From: Vitellaria paradoxa
Taxonomy: Eukaryota; Streptophyta; Magnoliopsida; Ericales; Sapotaceae
NCBI GenBank assembly: GCA_019916065.1
Contig: CM034233.1
Location: 5,896,516 to 5,960,515, forward strand
DNA length: 64,000 nt
Direction: 5' to 3'
Position numbers and translations under genes: made by a program. The notes under the pieces were generated by a model. That model was not told the origin of the DNA, ran no database searches, and was given only the letters and a program-made list of their open reading frames with translations. Shown one piece after another: positions 35,000 to 48,225 of the stretch; position 1 is the stretch's first letter, and each line of letters opens with the position of its first letter.

Positions 35000-37030
35000 T
35001 AATCCTTTATAGCCAAACCAGTCACACCTTTTTTTTTTTTAATATTTTGCGCGCGCGCGTCCTTGTATTTATTTTAGTTTATTATCTGTAAATATATTAG
35101 TTTTATAATATAAATAATAAATTAGTTAATTTCATAATTTCAATTCAACCGACAAAACTTTAACAGACATATTCATGGGTTTAATATCTGGTTGACTCCT
35201 ATTAAATATAGTATGGTTAACTTTTGTTGAGACATAAAATAATTTTGTTATGTGATCTAGAAAAAAATACCACCTTGTTAGGACATAAAAAAGGTCTAAC
35301 GCAAGTTATACTCAAACTATATTGGAACATATGTTTTAATAATTACTTAATTTAGTACACTCGACTGCATCAAAGAGCAAGATTAAAAAATATCTCACAA
35401 AAAGGTCATTTTCTTACTAATGTCTTTGCCTTTAGTGATATCATTATCAGCATTTAATATTATACATACCACCACTACAATCAAATAAAAAAAATACCAA
35501 TCAGTCATTTTACATCTGCAAATATCAAAAGTTTATGTAGAAAGAGGGGCTTTCTCCTTCTAACTTTTTAAAAATTTTTACATTTTTAACTTAATTTCTA
35601 ATCCGATCGTCAGAGTTTTTAGTTGGATCTTTTTTTCCGACCATTTTCTTTTTCTTTCTTTTGTTTTGCAGATTTACATTTTGAGCCTCAACAACTCTTT
35701 TTAGAGATCAAGGAAAGGTTCAAAAAAAATAATCCAAGTACAACAATGGCAAATTAACATGGTATGATAAATTTGCCTACGTCCATAATTGAGAAATTCC
35801 AAAAATAATTCACTACTCGAATAATATTACGCTGCAGAAGGAGACCTATATCTCAACTCACACATCTCTAGTTCAAACTCGCAGTACCAGCACTTTTGGG
35901 CGTCATACTCTTTTTCTTTTCTTTTTCATTAGACATAATGATTCATTTACGTATCTTTTGTTTTTATTGTGACGTTCTAAATTTATTTGTTTTTAAGTTA
36001 AAATGTAATATTCGAACAATAATATATATATTTAAATTACCACACATTCAATTTAAAAATGATTCACACCCACCGTATTAATTTAGTATTATAATACTAA
36101 TATAGCATAATTAATGTATTACTAAACTATACCTATTTATTTCATATTAAATTATAGATATAAAGATTTTTTTAATACAAATTAGTAAATATTATTGTCT
36201 ATGAATACTCCGGGTTTGACTACTAAAAAATTTGAGGAGTCAAGTTTTAATCTAAAATTTCAAATTGATATAGGGGTGTTTGAAATTATAATAATTAGTA
36301 TAAATTAATAAAAGTTACAGTTTTGTAACTAATTAATACAGTAAATAAAAAATTTAAAATTTATAAAAATTTATACAAATTTTGTGGAGTTTTGTAGAGG
36401 CCCAACGAGTCCATATAAAACTAACCATACTTAAATAATGCAAAACTCAAACTCGCTTGTAATAGATATGCACGAATTGCACACTAAGAAAAAAGCGACT
36501 TAATTATACTGTTGTTTAATTTGCCTCCAAACTAAGTGGATTATCTCAATCCTACTGCATTCAATGGTGAGGGAAAGAGTAGGCTTATGAAAAGAAGGTA
36601 GGATGTTATTAAAGGTTCTAATTTCTCACTCAAGTGACATGGTCAATGACGATTGATTAGTAGAAAACAAGATTTGAAAGTGGCAAGCAAGAGTTGACAC
36701 GAGAAACCCAAAATTCCATCTTTAATCATTTATAGTTAGAACTTGCAACCGACTCGGACTCTACTTCAAAGGCAAGTCCACAAAGATGACTAGATCACTA
36801 TACATATTTTTATTTATTAATTAATTACTGTTTTAACCCAGTGATTTTTCTAATGATGCTTATGTAAATATTAGCACAATTATCTTGTGGACAATTAGGG
36901 AAGACCAACCCCATAGCCTCTAAATGGTCCTCTGCCTTGTACCTTTCGTGCCGACTCTTGACCTCCCGAGAGAGAGGGGGAACGTTGGATAAAGCCATAG
37001 AAGGTTTGATTGAGGAGGTGCTAAGTTCAC
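35000..37030. other. Intergenic, AT-rich, no gene recognised
   Basis: It holds a (GC)5 run at about 35050-35059, a repeat at 36268-36405 (partner at 18447-18585, sharing AGTTACAGTTT and GTAAATAAAAAATTTAAA-like blocks) and a family B remnant at 37030-37160. Minus-strand open sequence at 37311-37592 is low-complexity and not supported as a gene. Confidence 0.4.
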
Positions 37031-37680
37031 AAAAAGTAAAAGTACAGTAAAAGTATGAAATTTTGATCTAAAAGGGATATATGATAAAATTTAATAAAAA
37101 AATATAAAAAATTAGTAAAAATTAATAAAATTTACTTGATTTTGACTAACAAATAGTTAAATAAAAAAATATATATATATGTGTATGTGTGTGTTTGTTT
37201 GGAGTCCAAATTTTTTTTAAAAAATAAAATTTTATAAATTTTTAACTTATTCTGATTAGACTTTACCACATACTACATTTATATAACTTCATTATTAATT
37301 TTTAATTTTCTTAAAAAATTTTCAAAACCCCAAACACCTGACTTTTGAATAATAGGAAATGGAGTGGAGGGAAGTGCTGTTTCAATGATGTATGGTGAAT
37401 CCTAGAACAGTGTGTGTCACGTGAGTGAGTGAGTGAGTGTGAGAGAGAGAGAGGGCAATGATAGTATTGGCTTTGTGGGTGTTTGGCTAGAGTGAGAAGA
37501 GAAGAATAAGAGGGAGAGAGAGAAAGGTGGTGGGGAAGGGTTTGGGTTTGAGTTTTCAAGACATGAATCATGAGGTCGACGACCATGGCCATGATGAAAG
37601 ATGTGGATGGGTGTGTGCTCTTTTCAGCACATCACCATCGCCCCCCCCCCCGGGTGGGGATCTCTAATGCCCCGTCTGTC

Positions 37681-38564
37681 AGAGCAAGTGCGGTAAAAGA
37701 GTTAAAAAGAATTATTTTAGATATTTTTGTTAATTAATATAAGAGAACTCTTCTACATCAGTCTCTCTAAATCTGGAGGTATTTTTTTTTTAAATACAGT
37801 ACCTCACTTCTTCTACCAAAAAACTGTTCACAAGCAATCCAATTATTTATTATTTTTCTCCCGCACTTCTCTTCTCCTTCTCCTTCTCCTTCTCCCGTGC
37901 TTCTTCTCCTTTACAGGCCTTCAGTTTTAAGAAACTAATTTTTTAATAGACAATTGGTAGAATGCACCAATGGTTAGTTATATTATCTAGTAAATAGTGT
38001 ACATTTTGTGTTTAGCTAGTGACTTTTCTTTTCCCAACCACACTAATGCTAGGCATATTATCTAGTACACAGTGTATATTTTGGATTCAGCTAGTGACTT
38101 TTTTTTTTTTTCCAAGTCACACCAATGCTAGAATGGCTAGTTATATTATCTAGTAAATAGTGTACATTTTGGATTTAGTTAGTGGCTTTTCTTTTCCAAG
38201 TCACACCAATGATAGGCATATTATCTAGTAAATAGTGTACATTTTGGATTTAGCTAGTGGCTTTTATTTTCCAAACCACACCAATGCTAGACATTTTACC
38301 AATTATCTATTAAAAATTTAGTTTCTTAAAATTGGAGGCCTGTATAAGGGGAATAAGTGCAGGAGAAGGAGAAGAGAAGTGCAGGAAAAAAATAATAAAT
38401 AATTGGATTGCTTGTGAACAGTTTCTCGGCAAAAAAAGCGAGGTACTGTAGTCGGAGGAAGAAAATACCTCCGAAGTTAGAGAAGCTGGTGTAGAAGAGT
38501 TCTCTTGTATTGGTTAGCAAAAATACTTAAAATATTTCTTTAGCTTTTCTGTTGCACTTGCTCT
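37681..38564. mobile_element. Inverted-repeat element with internal four-unit minisatellite
   Basis: AGAGCAAGTGC (37681-37691) and GCACTTGCTCT (38554-38564) are exact terminal inverted repeats. They continue as diverged arms of about 260 bp (37681-37940 against 38310-38564). Between the arms, TATTATCTAGTA-led units start at 37981, 38056, 38144 and 38219 (spacing 75, 88, 75). No coding: the similar short open frames on the two strands are the two arms read in opposite directions. No clear target duplication. Confidence 0.8.
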
Positions 38565-38569
38565 TAGGA

Positions 38570-41340
38570 AGGTGAAAAAGAAATAAGTAAAAAAATTGTG
38601 TGTGCATATGTTATTTTAAAATTTATTTAAAAATTAAGTAAAATATAGTGAGACTATTATCTGAAAATTTTAACAACTTTTTTCCTCATCCCTCTTCTTT
38701 AATTTCCACTTATATTATTTGAAACTTTTATGAAGTTTTAAAAATGTTTAGTCATTGAGTAAACATTTTTAGAAACTTTTAATTGTTTAATAAAAATTAG
38801 AGAAGATTTTAATAACTTTCAAAAAATTTTGATTATTTAATAAAAATTAAAAAAATTATTTACAAATTTTAAGGGTGTTCCCAACACCAAAATGAGAAAA
38901 AGTTGTCACTTATTTTTTTTCCTTCTTTCATTTTTTTTTTTTTGGTCAACTAAATGGACCCTTTGTCTACTTTTGGAAGAATAAAAAAAAAAAAAAAATA
39001 GAAGAGCTCACGAAAATTTTTCCTCTCCTTTGGTTTTCATTCCTCCATTTTTAAAATCAAACAAAGAAAAGATAAAAATTATCTCCTCTTTCATTCTCCC
39101 ATTTTCCTTTCTTTTCCTTTCCCTCAAACAAACATACACTAACTATATATCATTGTATATACTACGTAGGTAGCCAATACAGGTTGATTACATTCATTTT
39201 ATGAATTGTATTATGTATGCATACTTTATAAATTTTCGGGTCATTAGATTTCATGAATCACATACATGTATGTATATTAAAAAATATTATTAAATTAAAA
39301 AAATATATAAGAAAGTAAAATTAGATACTTACCCAAAAAAGAAAAAGTAAAATTAGAATTATATGATAGCGATAAAGTTATAATTAAAATAAATTTTTAT
39401 AAATTTATTATTTTGAATTGATATACTCACAAGTATTTAACTTTATTTTAGTTAATTTTTTTAAAATATCCTTAATTATATAGTATTATTCATATATATA
39501 TATATATATACACACACACATATACTAACAATAACTCGTAGTTACAGCACTCTGAACAAAATTAATATTAAATTTTTTATATAGTTAAAATTTTGGACAA
39601 AAAATTCAAATCGAAAAAATTATGATAACCCATGAGTTTTAATTTCTTCTTCCAAAACTTTAGACTTTAACAGTTATTACATATGTTTTGATTTTTTTTC
39701 TCTCCAATTAATTTTTAATAAGTATTATAAAGGAAAATACGAATTATGGTACTTTAATTTGTAAGGTTCAATTTCCTAGAGATCATAATTAGGCGAAATT
39801 TAGATTGGTAATTTTGATTTGTATATGATCTCTACTCTTAAAATATGCTAAAATTTAAAATGTTCAAACCATTTTGTGAGATAAATGGTAGTGATGTTTA
39901 TTAAAATAAGAACTGGATATGAAGTTAAAAATATAAAAATAATCTCAATCGTTGAATAAAAAAAAATTAACCTTTGAATCTTATTTGTAAGAGAGATATT
40001 TTTAAAAATTATTTTATTTTATTATATAGATGCGTGTGTGTGTATGCGCGCGTATACGTTTGTTAAACTTTTGTTCCAAAAAAGTTTGTACTTAGCTATG
40101 GATTTGAGTTTGGTGATCCCCAGCCGAACCCGTATTTTGGGTTTAATTGTAGCTTACATATGAAATGAGTTTGATATTGTGGAATTTTACCAATAAAAAG
40201 CCGTAAATTTTCAAAAAATAAAGCGCAATAGACAAATAGAATAATTGTTTATATGACACGTGTAATTTTTATCAATGGCATATGTATGTACGTCCTGGAA
40301 GATGGGACAATTTTTCGACCATGTTAATTCAAAGGTCACATTCTCTCCAGTGACAATAATAATTTTATTTCGTTTTTAATTTATTTTAAAAGAATTTTGA
40401 AAGGGAAAAAGAGAATTAGTGTGATATTCTAAGAACAAAAATGGAACTAGCAGTTCATGGAGCGTTCCCATGTTGGGCCGTGGCCTTTGAAAAGTCTGCT
40501 CTGCCTCGGCCTTGCAAAATTTGCAATGGGGTTGTAACTCGATTTTAAGGGCTGCAGTGGAATTCACGGTAGGGGCTAGGGTGAGTGTGATTTCATTTAT
40601 ATTTATTAATTCATTTTAATAAATACTAATAAAATCACAACTGCTGATATTTACGCTTCACTTTTTAGTAGTGAATTTTTTACTACAACTCTTAAAACTT
40701 ATTGGAACCTTATATTAATAACACCTAATGCGGTGGAGCTATAATCCTTATTGAGCGAGTATCATCTTAAAATTGAAGTTGAAAGCTTCAACTGCTCGCC
40801 CAATTTTCCAAAAGCATCATCAGTAGTGCTAACAAGGGATAAATTTGAATAGAGACACATTTGAAGTTGCTAGAATAAAGCCTATTTACACACATGGAGA
40901 ACAAACCACTGTGGAGTACAAACAGAGTACAATCATGAGGCAACTATTGCTTCATGATGGAAATTTGTCTACGAGGATACGAATTCTTAAAACGGCAAAC
41001 AAAATATACACGATTGATATGCCTTCCCAATTTTATTTACTCCTTTGTCTCTATAACTATGGTGCTTCGCGCCAGTGGGTAAACAGTGATCCGGGGAGGC
41101 TATTAGCCGTGTAACGTCGTAGTTATGACCTGTTATATCAAAATTGAACTATTTCTAATAAATTTAAAAATATTTAAATTTATTATAAACCGTTCAATTT
41201 TTAATTTTGATTGGACAACTCACAATCTTAAGTGAAAAAACATTTTACATTATAGATGACGGAATAGACATTCCGTTTCAATCAAGATTCGATCTAAGAA
41301 ATAAAAAAATTTAAATAAAAAAAACAAGCAACTATTTTGT
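38570..41340. other. Intergenic, AT-rich, no gene recognised
   Basis: A slightly GC-richer patch at 40440-40590 is open on the minus strand (63 codons) but has no recognisable signature. A region at 40830-41115 is open on plus for 89 codons, also unrecognised. Microsatellite (TA)n at about 39494-39510. Confidence 0.35.
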
Positions 41341-41373
41341 AATCACAAATTTCTCTCAATTAATCTCATGGGT

Positions 41374-42015
41374 TATAAAATGACTATTTTACTCTTAGAG
41401 CACATTTTTTAGCCTAGATTCGAATATTGGCTATAAAATAATTATTTTAACCTCTAGGTTCATTTTTTTGCCTGATTTCATATTTCGAGTTTTTCAAAAG
41501 GTTAATAAAAATTTATTGATATATTTCTTAATGATTAAGCAAATTTTGTTCCAACTCAAAGTTGGGTCGTGAAATAGCCATTTTAACTCTAAGTCCATTG
41601 TTTGTCCAAATTTTTATCTTGGGTTTCGAAAATATTAAAAAATATTTATTGACTAATTTTTTAATAACTAAAAAAAAAAATTTGTTCAATGCAAACTCAA
41701 ATTGTAAGATAATGATTTTACATTTCAACTCAATTTTTTATCCAAATTTGCATTTTAGGTTACTTAAAAGGTTAAACAAAAAAAATATCTATTGATATTT
41801 TTGTTACTAGTTAAACAAATTTAACCCTATTTAAATTCAAATTGTAAAATGATTATTTTACTCCTAATTTCGTTTTTGGTCTAAATTTATATTCTAGACT
41901 TCCCAAAAAATAAAAAATATTTGTTGACACGTTTCTTAATAATTAGGAAAAATTTAGCCCAATACGATTTCGAGCTATAAAATGACTTTTTCTCAGGCCT
42001 TTTTTTTACTCATAT
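41374..42015 (+). repeat. Diverged tandem array, about 137-bp period, five units
   Basis: A motif of the type AAAATGATTATTTTA recurs at about 41433, 41571, 41707, 41846 and 41978 (spacings 138, 136, 139, 132). Each is followed in register by a Thr/Lys-like T/A stretch, a TTTTTGTCCAAATTT block and ATTTATTGA..TTTCTTAATAATTA. A truncated unit starts near 41374. Units are strongly diverged, so this is an old satellite-like array that is hard to see without lining up the copies. Confidence 0.7.
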
Positions 42016-42284
42016 TCGAGTTCTGAAAATAAAATTTATTTGTATAATTTTTAAAAAATTAATGTTAGTAAACTTTATTATATTTTATTTGCTTCATCAT
42101 AGTTAAAATAATCAAATTATAAAAATTTAAATATTCATTCCATTATTATAATTTTTATGTTGGCAACTAAACAAATGAATGACTTACATTCCTTCCTTAT
42201 CTTTCATTTCATTTCCACGTATTAAACATACTCCTAGATTTTGTCAACTAACCATACCTTGACGATATGTTTAGGTAGTGTTTG

Positions 42285-42381
42285 ATTTACAAAACCTTAC
42301 CAAAAATTACAAAAAAGTTACAAACTCACCCCAATCAAATTTTGTCATATATTACTTTTACATTAATATTTTTATACTTTT

Positions 42382-42426
<45 letters not shown>

Positions 42427-42680
42427 CCTATTTGACACTCAAAAAAAGGGGTGAAAAATATTAAAAACCTCAGAAAATCTCAAAAATTCTCTAATACATT
42501 TTATACTGCTCGTATTTCATAAAATTTTCATAAATTTATATATATTTACATATCTTAACAAATTTTTACAAATTTCAATAAATTTTTTACAAATCTCAAT
42601 ACTATTTCACAAATCCCAACAACTTTTCTAAAATTTCAAAAATTTTTTAACCATTTCCAATAAATTCTCATGCAAATCCA
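42285..42680. repeat. Family B MITE remnant, (TA)n tract and A/T-rich repeat
   Basis: 42285-42372 resembles family B copies. A (TA)n tract follows at about 42384-42422. The next 250 bases hold repeated 'ATTTCAAAAATTTT'-type words and may be a further MITE; no clear ends. Confidence 0.4.
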
Positions 42681-42989
42681 TTCTAATGAAATTAAAAAAT
42701 TATTCAAACTATTTCTCTCTTTGAAAAACAGACGCAAAAGATAAAATAATTTACTATTTATTTTTAAAAAAATGTGATTTAGTTGTTATTTGCCAATCGC
42801 CGAAAAATTTGTTTAAGCAATATTTTTCGCTGTTGTACGGTGTTTTCACCGCACTAAGCCTTTCACCGCACTAAGCCAGCCCTTTGTCATCTAAACACCC
42901 CAATTTACCACACCAACAGGTGGCAAGTGGCCAGCCCGTGCGAGACGGGCGCCGTGAATCATCACCAATCTTCAGGTGCACACCTTCTG

Positions 42990-43085
42990 TGTATTTTTAA
43001 TACAGAATGAAGCCATGTCAACAGGGCAAGGCGCAAGTATGGATATGGGATAAAAATCTTAAAGAGGCCCGGAACCATATGGGAT
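42990..43085 (+). repeat. Dispersed repeat copy 2 (partner at 3950-4060)
   Basis: Shares TGTGTATT, GAATGAAGCCAT, GGGATAAAA and AGGCCCGGAACCATA in order with 3950-4060. The following 43260-44740 is AT-rich with a (TA)n tract at about 43886-43915 and no recognised gene. Confidence 0.55.
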
Positions 43086-43882
43086 TCACAGGCTGGGCCC
43101 ATGGGCCATCCATTCATCTAATGACAATGAGAGCTCGAGTTCAGACACTCCGGGTTTTTCTCATCCGCAATTTTAAACGCCCAATATTTAAAAAAAAAAA
43201 TTTAATCACCCGATCAAGCTTAAGTACGATAGGTCCAACCCATCTCAACTCAACCACATGTTAACACTACATATCTTCGCTTTTTATTTTTGCTATTGTT
43301 ATTTTAATTATTAAATTCATATTTAAAATAAAAAATCGATAATGGCATGTAATAAAAAAAAAACTTATTCTCTTAACTTAAAAAAAATAAAAAAAACAAA
43401 TAGGTCCTCGATTAATTATTTTTAAATAAAATAATATATTAAAATTACCGTCAGAGTTTGTAAATTTTAAAATAAATTCTGCTCAAGCATTCAACCACAA
43501 ATTCACTTTTATTAACTATTGGAGAGACCTGTGTAATATTATGATAATTAAAATATATCAAATTATTAGAAAAAATTTTGAAACAATTGTTATTTTTTTA
43601 ATAATCATTAAGTACAATGTTATTTTTATTTTCTTGATAAACATAATGATTAAGTACAATATTATTTTACAAGATTTGTATATCATATTCAATTTGAAAA
43701 GAAACTGAAATATCTATTATATTGTTAATATTATTTTACAAAAATTTAAATTTATAAATACATGTTTAAATATTTTTTTACTGAACGTTGAAATCGTACT
43801 TTACCTTTTGTTTTTTAAAAAATGATGCCCCCGCCCTCCCATTTTAATTACACATATGTGACAAAGTAGAATTTTTAACGAT

Positions 43883-43922
<40 letters not shown>

Positions 43923-44986
43923 GATTATAAAAGAATTTAATTAAATGTAAGAATTAAAAAAATAAAACCGAAAATATGACTGAAAAGGGCTGCAGCAAAC
44001 AATCAGTATGTGTTTGGAAAGACTAATTACAACTTTAACTTTGTGTTATTTATCACTTTTTTATCTTTTTTAAATGGTTAAATTCATTTTCTTGAAATTT
44101 TAAACTTCTTTTTTAAATTAAATTTGTGAAGAAGAAACTTACTTTTTACTTTTTTTTTTTTATAGTTAGTTATTAGGAATTATCTTTTTTATTTGAAAAG
44201 AAAATAGAATTAACTTTTTCATAATTAGTCTTTTAACTATTTAGTTAATTTGACATTTTCACTTTTTAAAATCTTAAAGAAATTTAAGATATAATAAAAT
44301 AAATTTAATTATTTAAAAAAAGTAAATAGTAGCTAATAACTTAAAAAAAATTAAAAAATTAAAATTTTAATATCAACATGTAGCTAATTAAAAAAACAAA
44401 GAATTAATTTTTTTTTTTTTTGCCTTGCCCGAGCTAGTCCCTCATCAGTGCTACAAAAACAAACATTTATATATTCTCCGGGTATTGCTGGCAGTGCAGG
44501 TATGGAATCCACCCACAGAGGTACTTGGAGATATGATCAGATCCTTTTACACGTACACATCCAATCCAATCCATGTCAACAAACCCAGATACAGAACTAC
44601 TTCACAGCTCTCATCCTATAACTTAGGCTCTGAGTCTAGGCTTGTCAGCCCTTCAATACACTTCGACCAACGGAGAGAAGAGAGAGCCATATAATAACAT
44701 TATGAATTATCTTCTGTGTAATTTAAATGACCATCAGTTGTTTGGTTGATTCAGTGGTTCTACCTGCAGAAGAAGCCAAAAACTTGCGCAACTGCTCGCG
44801 CGCGTCTCTCACCCTCCCCGCCCCTCTTTAATTTTCTCTTTACTGGTTTGGTCAGACTTTGGTTTCCCTTAATTACCTTCTTTTTTATTTCACTGGAGTC
44901 ATTTCTCACTCTACTTTTTTTTCCCTCTCCCATCGTTCTCTACTTCCTCGATTTTCCGGGGACCTGTGGAAGTCGCCGGTGACGTA

Positions 44987-47944
44987 ATGTCGTCTACAGA
45001 AATAGTCCCCGCCGGAAATGGCTTGGAGGGTAGGCGCTATCCTCCGCCACTAGCCTCCCACGAAGACGTTGTCAGGGACCCCACACTCTTCTGGGACACC
45101 CTCCGCAACTTCCATTCTGAGTTGGGTACCAAACACATGTAAGACCAATACATTATTTTTTCCTTTAATTATTTTTTCTCTACTGGGTTTTTACATTCAT
45201 TGGATGTAATGCCCAATGTTATATATATATTAGTAAATGAATCTAAAATTTTAATTTATTTGCTGAAGGGTTCCTGTGATTGGAGGGAAGGAGCTAAACT
45301 TGCATGTTTTGTATGTAGAGGTGACCAGAAGGGGTGGTTATGACAAGGTTCAGTATCGAAAACTCCGTTATTCTACCTTGCTATAAATTTTTTTGGAATT
45401 GATGATTGTTAAAAAATAAAAAAAAAAATGATGAACAGGTTGTTTCGGAGAAGAAGTGGAGAGAGATTAGTTCTGTTTTCGAGTTCTCTCCGACGACAAC
45501 AAGCGCTTCATATGCATTGAGGAAACACTACTTTACTCTTCTTCATCCTTATGAACAGGTTTACTTCTTTAAGCTGCAAGGTCCTTTGATTATACCAACA
45601 GGTATTAACTTTTTCTCTTGACCTTTTTGCTTCTTTGCGTGACTTTTCTGCAGCCGCCCTTTTTTGGCTTATAACTTTATTCATATTCACAGATTACAAT
45701 GTTCGTTCATTTTAATACGGCATGGTGTTTTTTTATCCTGTGACCATTTTGGTTCTGGGTTTTTCAATTTCCCTCAAGGAGCTTATTATTATTATTATTA
45801 TTGATTGGACTTGAAATTGACCCATCTTGGGGGTAAGGATTCCATTAAAGGAGTTATTGTCCCAAAATTGTTCTATCACTTGTTTTTTTTTTTTTTTTTT
45901 TTATCCTTAGCCATGCTCTAGTTTATTGATAATAAATTTTAAGCTGGTAAAATATACGAGCCACATACCACTTGAATTTCGTTTTGATTTCTCTGCCATA
46001 AATGTCACGTTCACTTTCCTGGTGGGTTATCGTGAAATGGTTTTAATTATGCGATGTCACTTTAATTATTTTTGTGACATTTGAAGTGCACGTAACAAGC
46101 ATATATATATATATATATATATATTTGGGATTTATCAGCAATAGTTGCCCTTTTCACGGGGTCATCTAATCCCTTACCTTCACATCCAGAGACTTGTGGT
46201 TGTCATTTATTATTATTATTATTATTATTTTTTTATAAACATATGCTTTGATTTGTTTCTTGATTGCTCCTATATTTCCTCTGACCATAGGAAATTGACC
46301 CAAAAACTGCAAAATTAAATTAATTGTTTGGACCATATTTAATCCATATGTGGCATAGGATTCCTGTAATTCTACAATCCAATCAGTTGACATTGGATCT
46401 GAAAAATAATAAAACTTTTTGGCAATTAATTAATATACATTTGTAATTATCTTGTCCTTTCAAATTTCTAATGGTAAGGCTAGAGACTACTAATGTTTAC
46501 GAGGCCACAAGCGAATCTTGTGCATCGAAGCTGACACTCAAAAATCATATTACCTCGGGTCCCATTCAAAAGATTGCTTATTTCTTTATGAGGGACAAAG
46601 TTACCGTTGGGGAAGAAAGGACTTTTTGTATAATGACCAAATTTAACATCTCACTTTAGGGTTCTCTCTCAAATTATGAAAGAGAAATATGTTAAATCAA
46701 CAAAAAATTAAAAAGAATATTAAAGGATTAGCTACAAAAAGCTAGTTTTTTTTTTTAAATGCCAGACCCCCTCCAAAAAAAAAAAAGCCAAACTTTTTTT
46801 CTTCCTATACATGGTGTGTTTGGAGTAACAAAAAGTGAGATAAAATGAGATAAAGTGAGATAAGTTGTGAATTCGTAATTCGTGCAGTAAGATAAAAAGT
46901 AAATAATTTTTAGAATCTTTTAATATTTTTTAGAGTTTTTTGTTACTTCAAACGGAGTAACATGCCTGAATTGCTGGATTGAGCATATGTGTTCCACTAA
47001 TTGTATGAGTATGTCTATACTAACATTTATCATTAACATTTGGTTTTCCCCTAAGGTATTCTGCCAAGTCATGATGTATGGTTTTCTTTTTTTTTTTTTT
47101 TTTTTCCATGATTTCCAGCTACAGGGACAATAGATGGCAAGTGTGACTGTGGCTATTTGGTGTCTGTGAAATTGGGTTCTGAGATTCTGAATGGAGTGCT
47201 CTACTTTCCAGACCAACCAAAGTCTTCTTCTTTGTCAACTGCCGAACCTTGTACAGCCATAGTTCCATACACCCCAAAGCCTTGTCGTACGGGTCGAAGA
47301 AATAGAAGAAGAAGAAGAAGAAGAAGGGGAGGAGACCCCAGCCGACCAAAGCCTAACCGGAGTGGTTACAACTTCTTCTTTGCAGAAAAGCATTCTGCCC
47401 TCAAATCTCTTTACCCTGATAGAGAAAGGGAGTTCACAAAAATGATAGGAGAGTCTTGGAACAATCTCAACCAAGAAGAGAGGATGGTGAGCGCACTAAG
47501 AAAACTTAACCAATTATTCATTATCCCATCCTATTAAGGGTCCAATAGTGTGTAGTTGGGAGTCTTTTTCAAGCACTCGATCACAATCGCGTAATTGTTT
47601 GACAAGTAAGAAACCAAATGATTTTGGATATACATTATCATAATTACCTCGAGACTGTGGGCTTGTTATGTTGGATTTAAAATGATTTGATGTTGATTTT
47701 TGTGCTGAATTTGACAATCAGACACAAGTTACTATTATATATGTGTTCATGCTTATTTTTCATGAGATTTAGGTTGAGTTTTTGGTGGGATACTGGAGTT
47801 GATTGTGGACTTGTTTTGTTTGCTACACAGGTTTACCAAAACTATGGATTGAAGGACAAAGAAAGGTACCAAAGAGAAATGAAGGAATACAAGGAGAGAA
47901 TCAACCTTATGCAGCAAAATCAAGCACATAGAGCTGGGTATTAG
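44987..47944 (+). CDS. ARID plus HMG-box DNA-binding protein (plant HMGB9/10/15 type), 5 exons
   Basis: Nuclear architectural protein joining an AT-rich-interaction domain to one HMG box; plant members bind AT-rich DNA and regulate transcription (known of the family). Exons: 44987-45138, 45269-45347, 45439-45601, 47119-47486 and 47831-47944, all GT-AG with consistent phases; 291 aa. ARID spans about residues 31-122 (DPTLFWDTLRNFH, RRGGYDKV, WREISSVFEF, LRKHYFTLL). A CDCGYLVSVKLGSEILNGVL block at 140-159 is typical of this plant group. A run of eight arginines (194-201, AGA/AGG codons) precedes the HMG box at about 207-285 (RSGYNFFFAEKH, SWNNLNQEER, VYQNYGLKD). It is at the short end for the group, nearer the HMGB10 size. 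The frame is intact and the start is the first ATG after a pyrimidine-rich leader. Intron 3 holds a family E MITE. Confidence 0.9.
46815..46958. mobile_element. MITE (family E) in intron 3 of the ARID-HMG gene
   Basis: GTGTTTGGAGTAACAAAAA is inverted at the far end (TTTTTTGTTACTTCAAACGG). The interior has GAGATAAAATGAGATAAAGT. About 144 bp, non-coding. A (TA)n tract at about 46101-46124, an (ATT)n tract at 46209-46229 and a T-run at about 47082-47105 also lie in this intron. Confidence 0.65.
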
Positions 47945-48149
47945 CATCGACCTGCGTTTGTGGGGAGCGTGATCTTGGTATCTGTATCGTAAGAAATTGA
48001 TTCTATTTTTGGAAAATATACTTAAGATTAGGCATACTAACTTGTATAAAATCTACTTTATGGATCCCTACAGAGGAAAGCTTATATGTTTGTAAATTGA
48101 CATCCAAGTAGGATTGGATGGGAATGCCGTTGGAAGCAGAAGCGGGTAA

Positions 48150-48200
48150 GTCCCACATCGGCTAGCTAAGAAAAGGGAAAAGTTGTAATGGTTTATATAA
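48150..48200 (+). promoter_or_regulatory. U4 snRNA promoter: USE and TATA box
   Basis: GTCCCACATCG (48150-48160) matches the plant snRNA upstream sequence element. TATATAA at 48194-48200 follows after about 33 bases, the four-helical-turn spacing known for RNA polymerase II snRNA genes (Pol III types are about ten bases closer). The TATA box begins 32 bases before the inferred RNA start. Confidence 0.93.
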
Positions 48201-48225
48201 GAGGTCGGGTGTGGATTAAGAGAGT

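Noticed and set aside
37311..37592. 93-aa minus-strand frame rich in S, H and L
   Set aside because: Low-complexity product of a GA-rich segment, with no conserved motif.
37727..38520. Two similar short proteins on opposite strands (67 and 64 aa)
   Set aside because: They are the two arms of one inverted-repeat element read in opposite directions, not a gene pair.
40830..41115. Possible small gene with 89 codons
   Set aside because: No family signature, splice signals or promoter, and codon content looks like background.
44746..44982. 78-aa frame upstream of the ARID-HMG start
   Set aside because: Pyrimidine-rich leader read in another frame; no conserved sequence.
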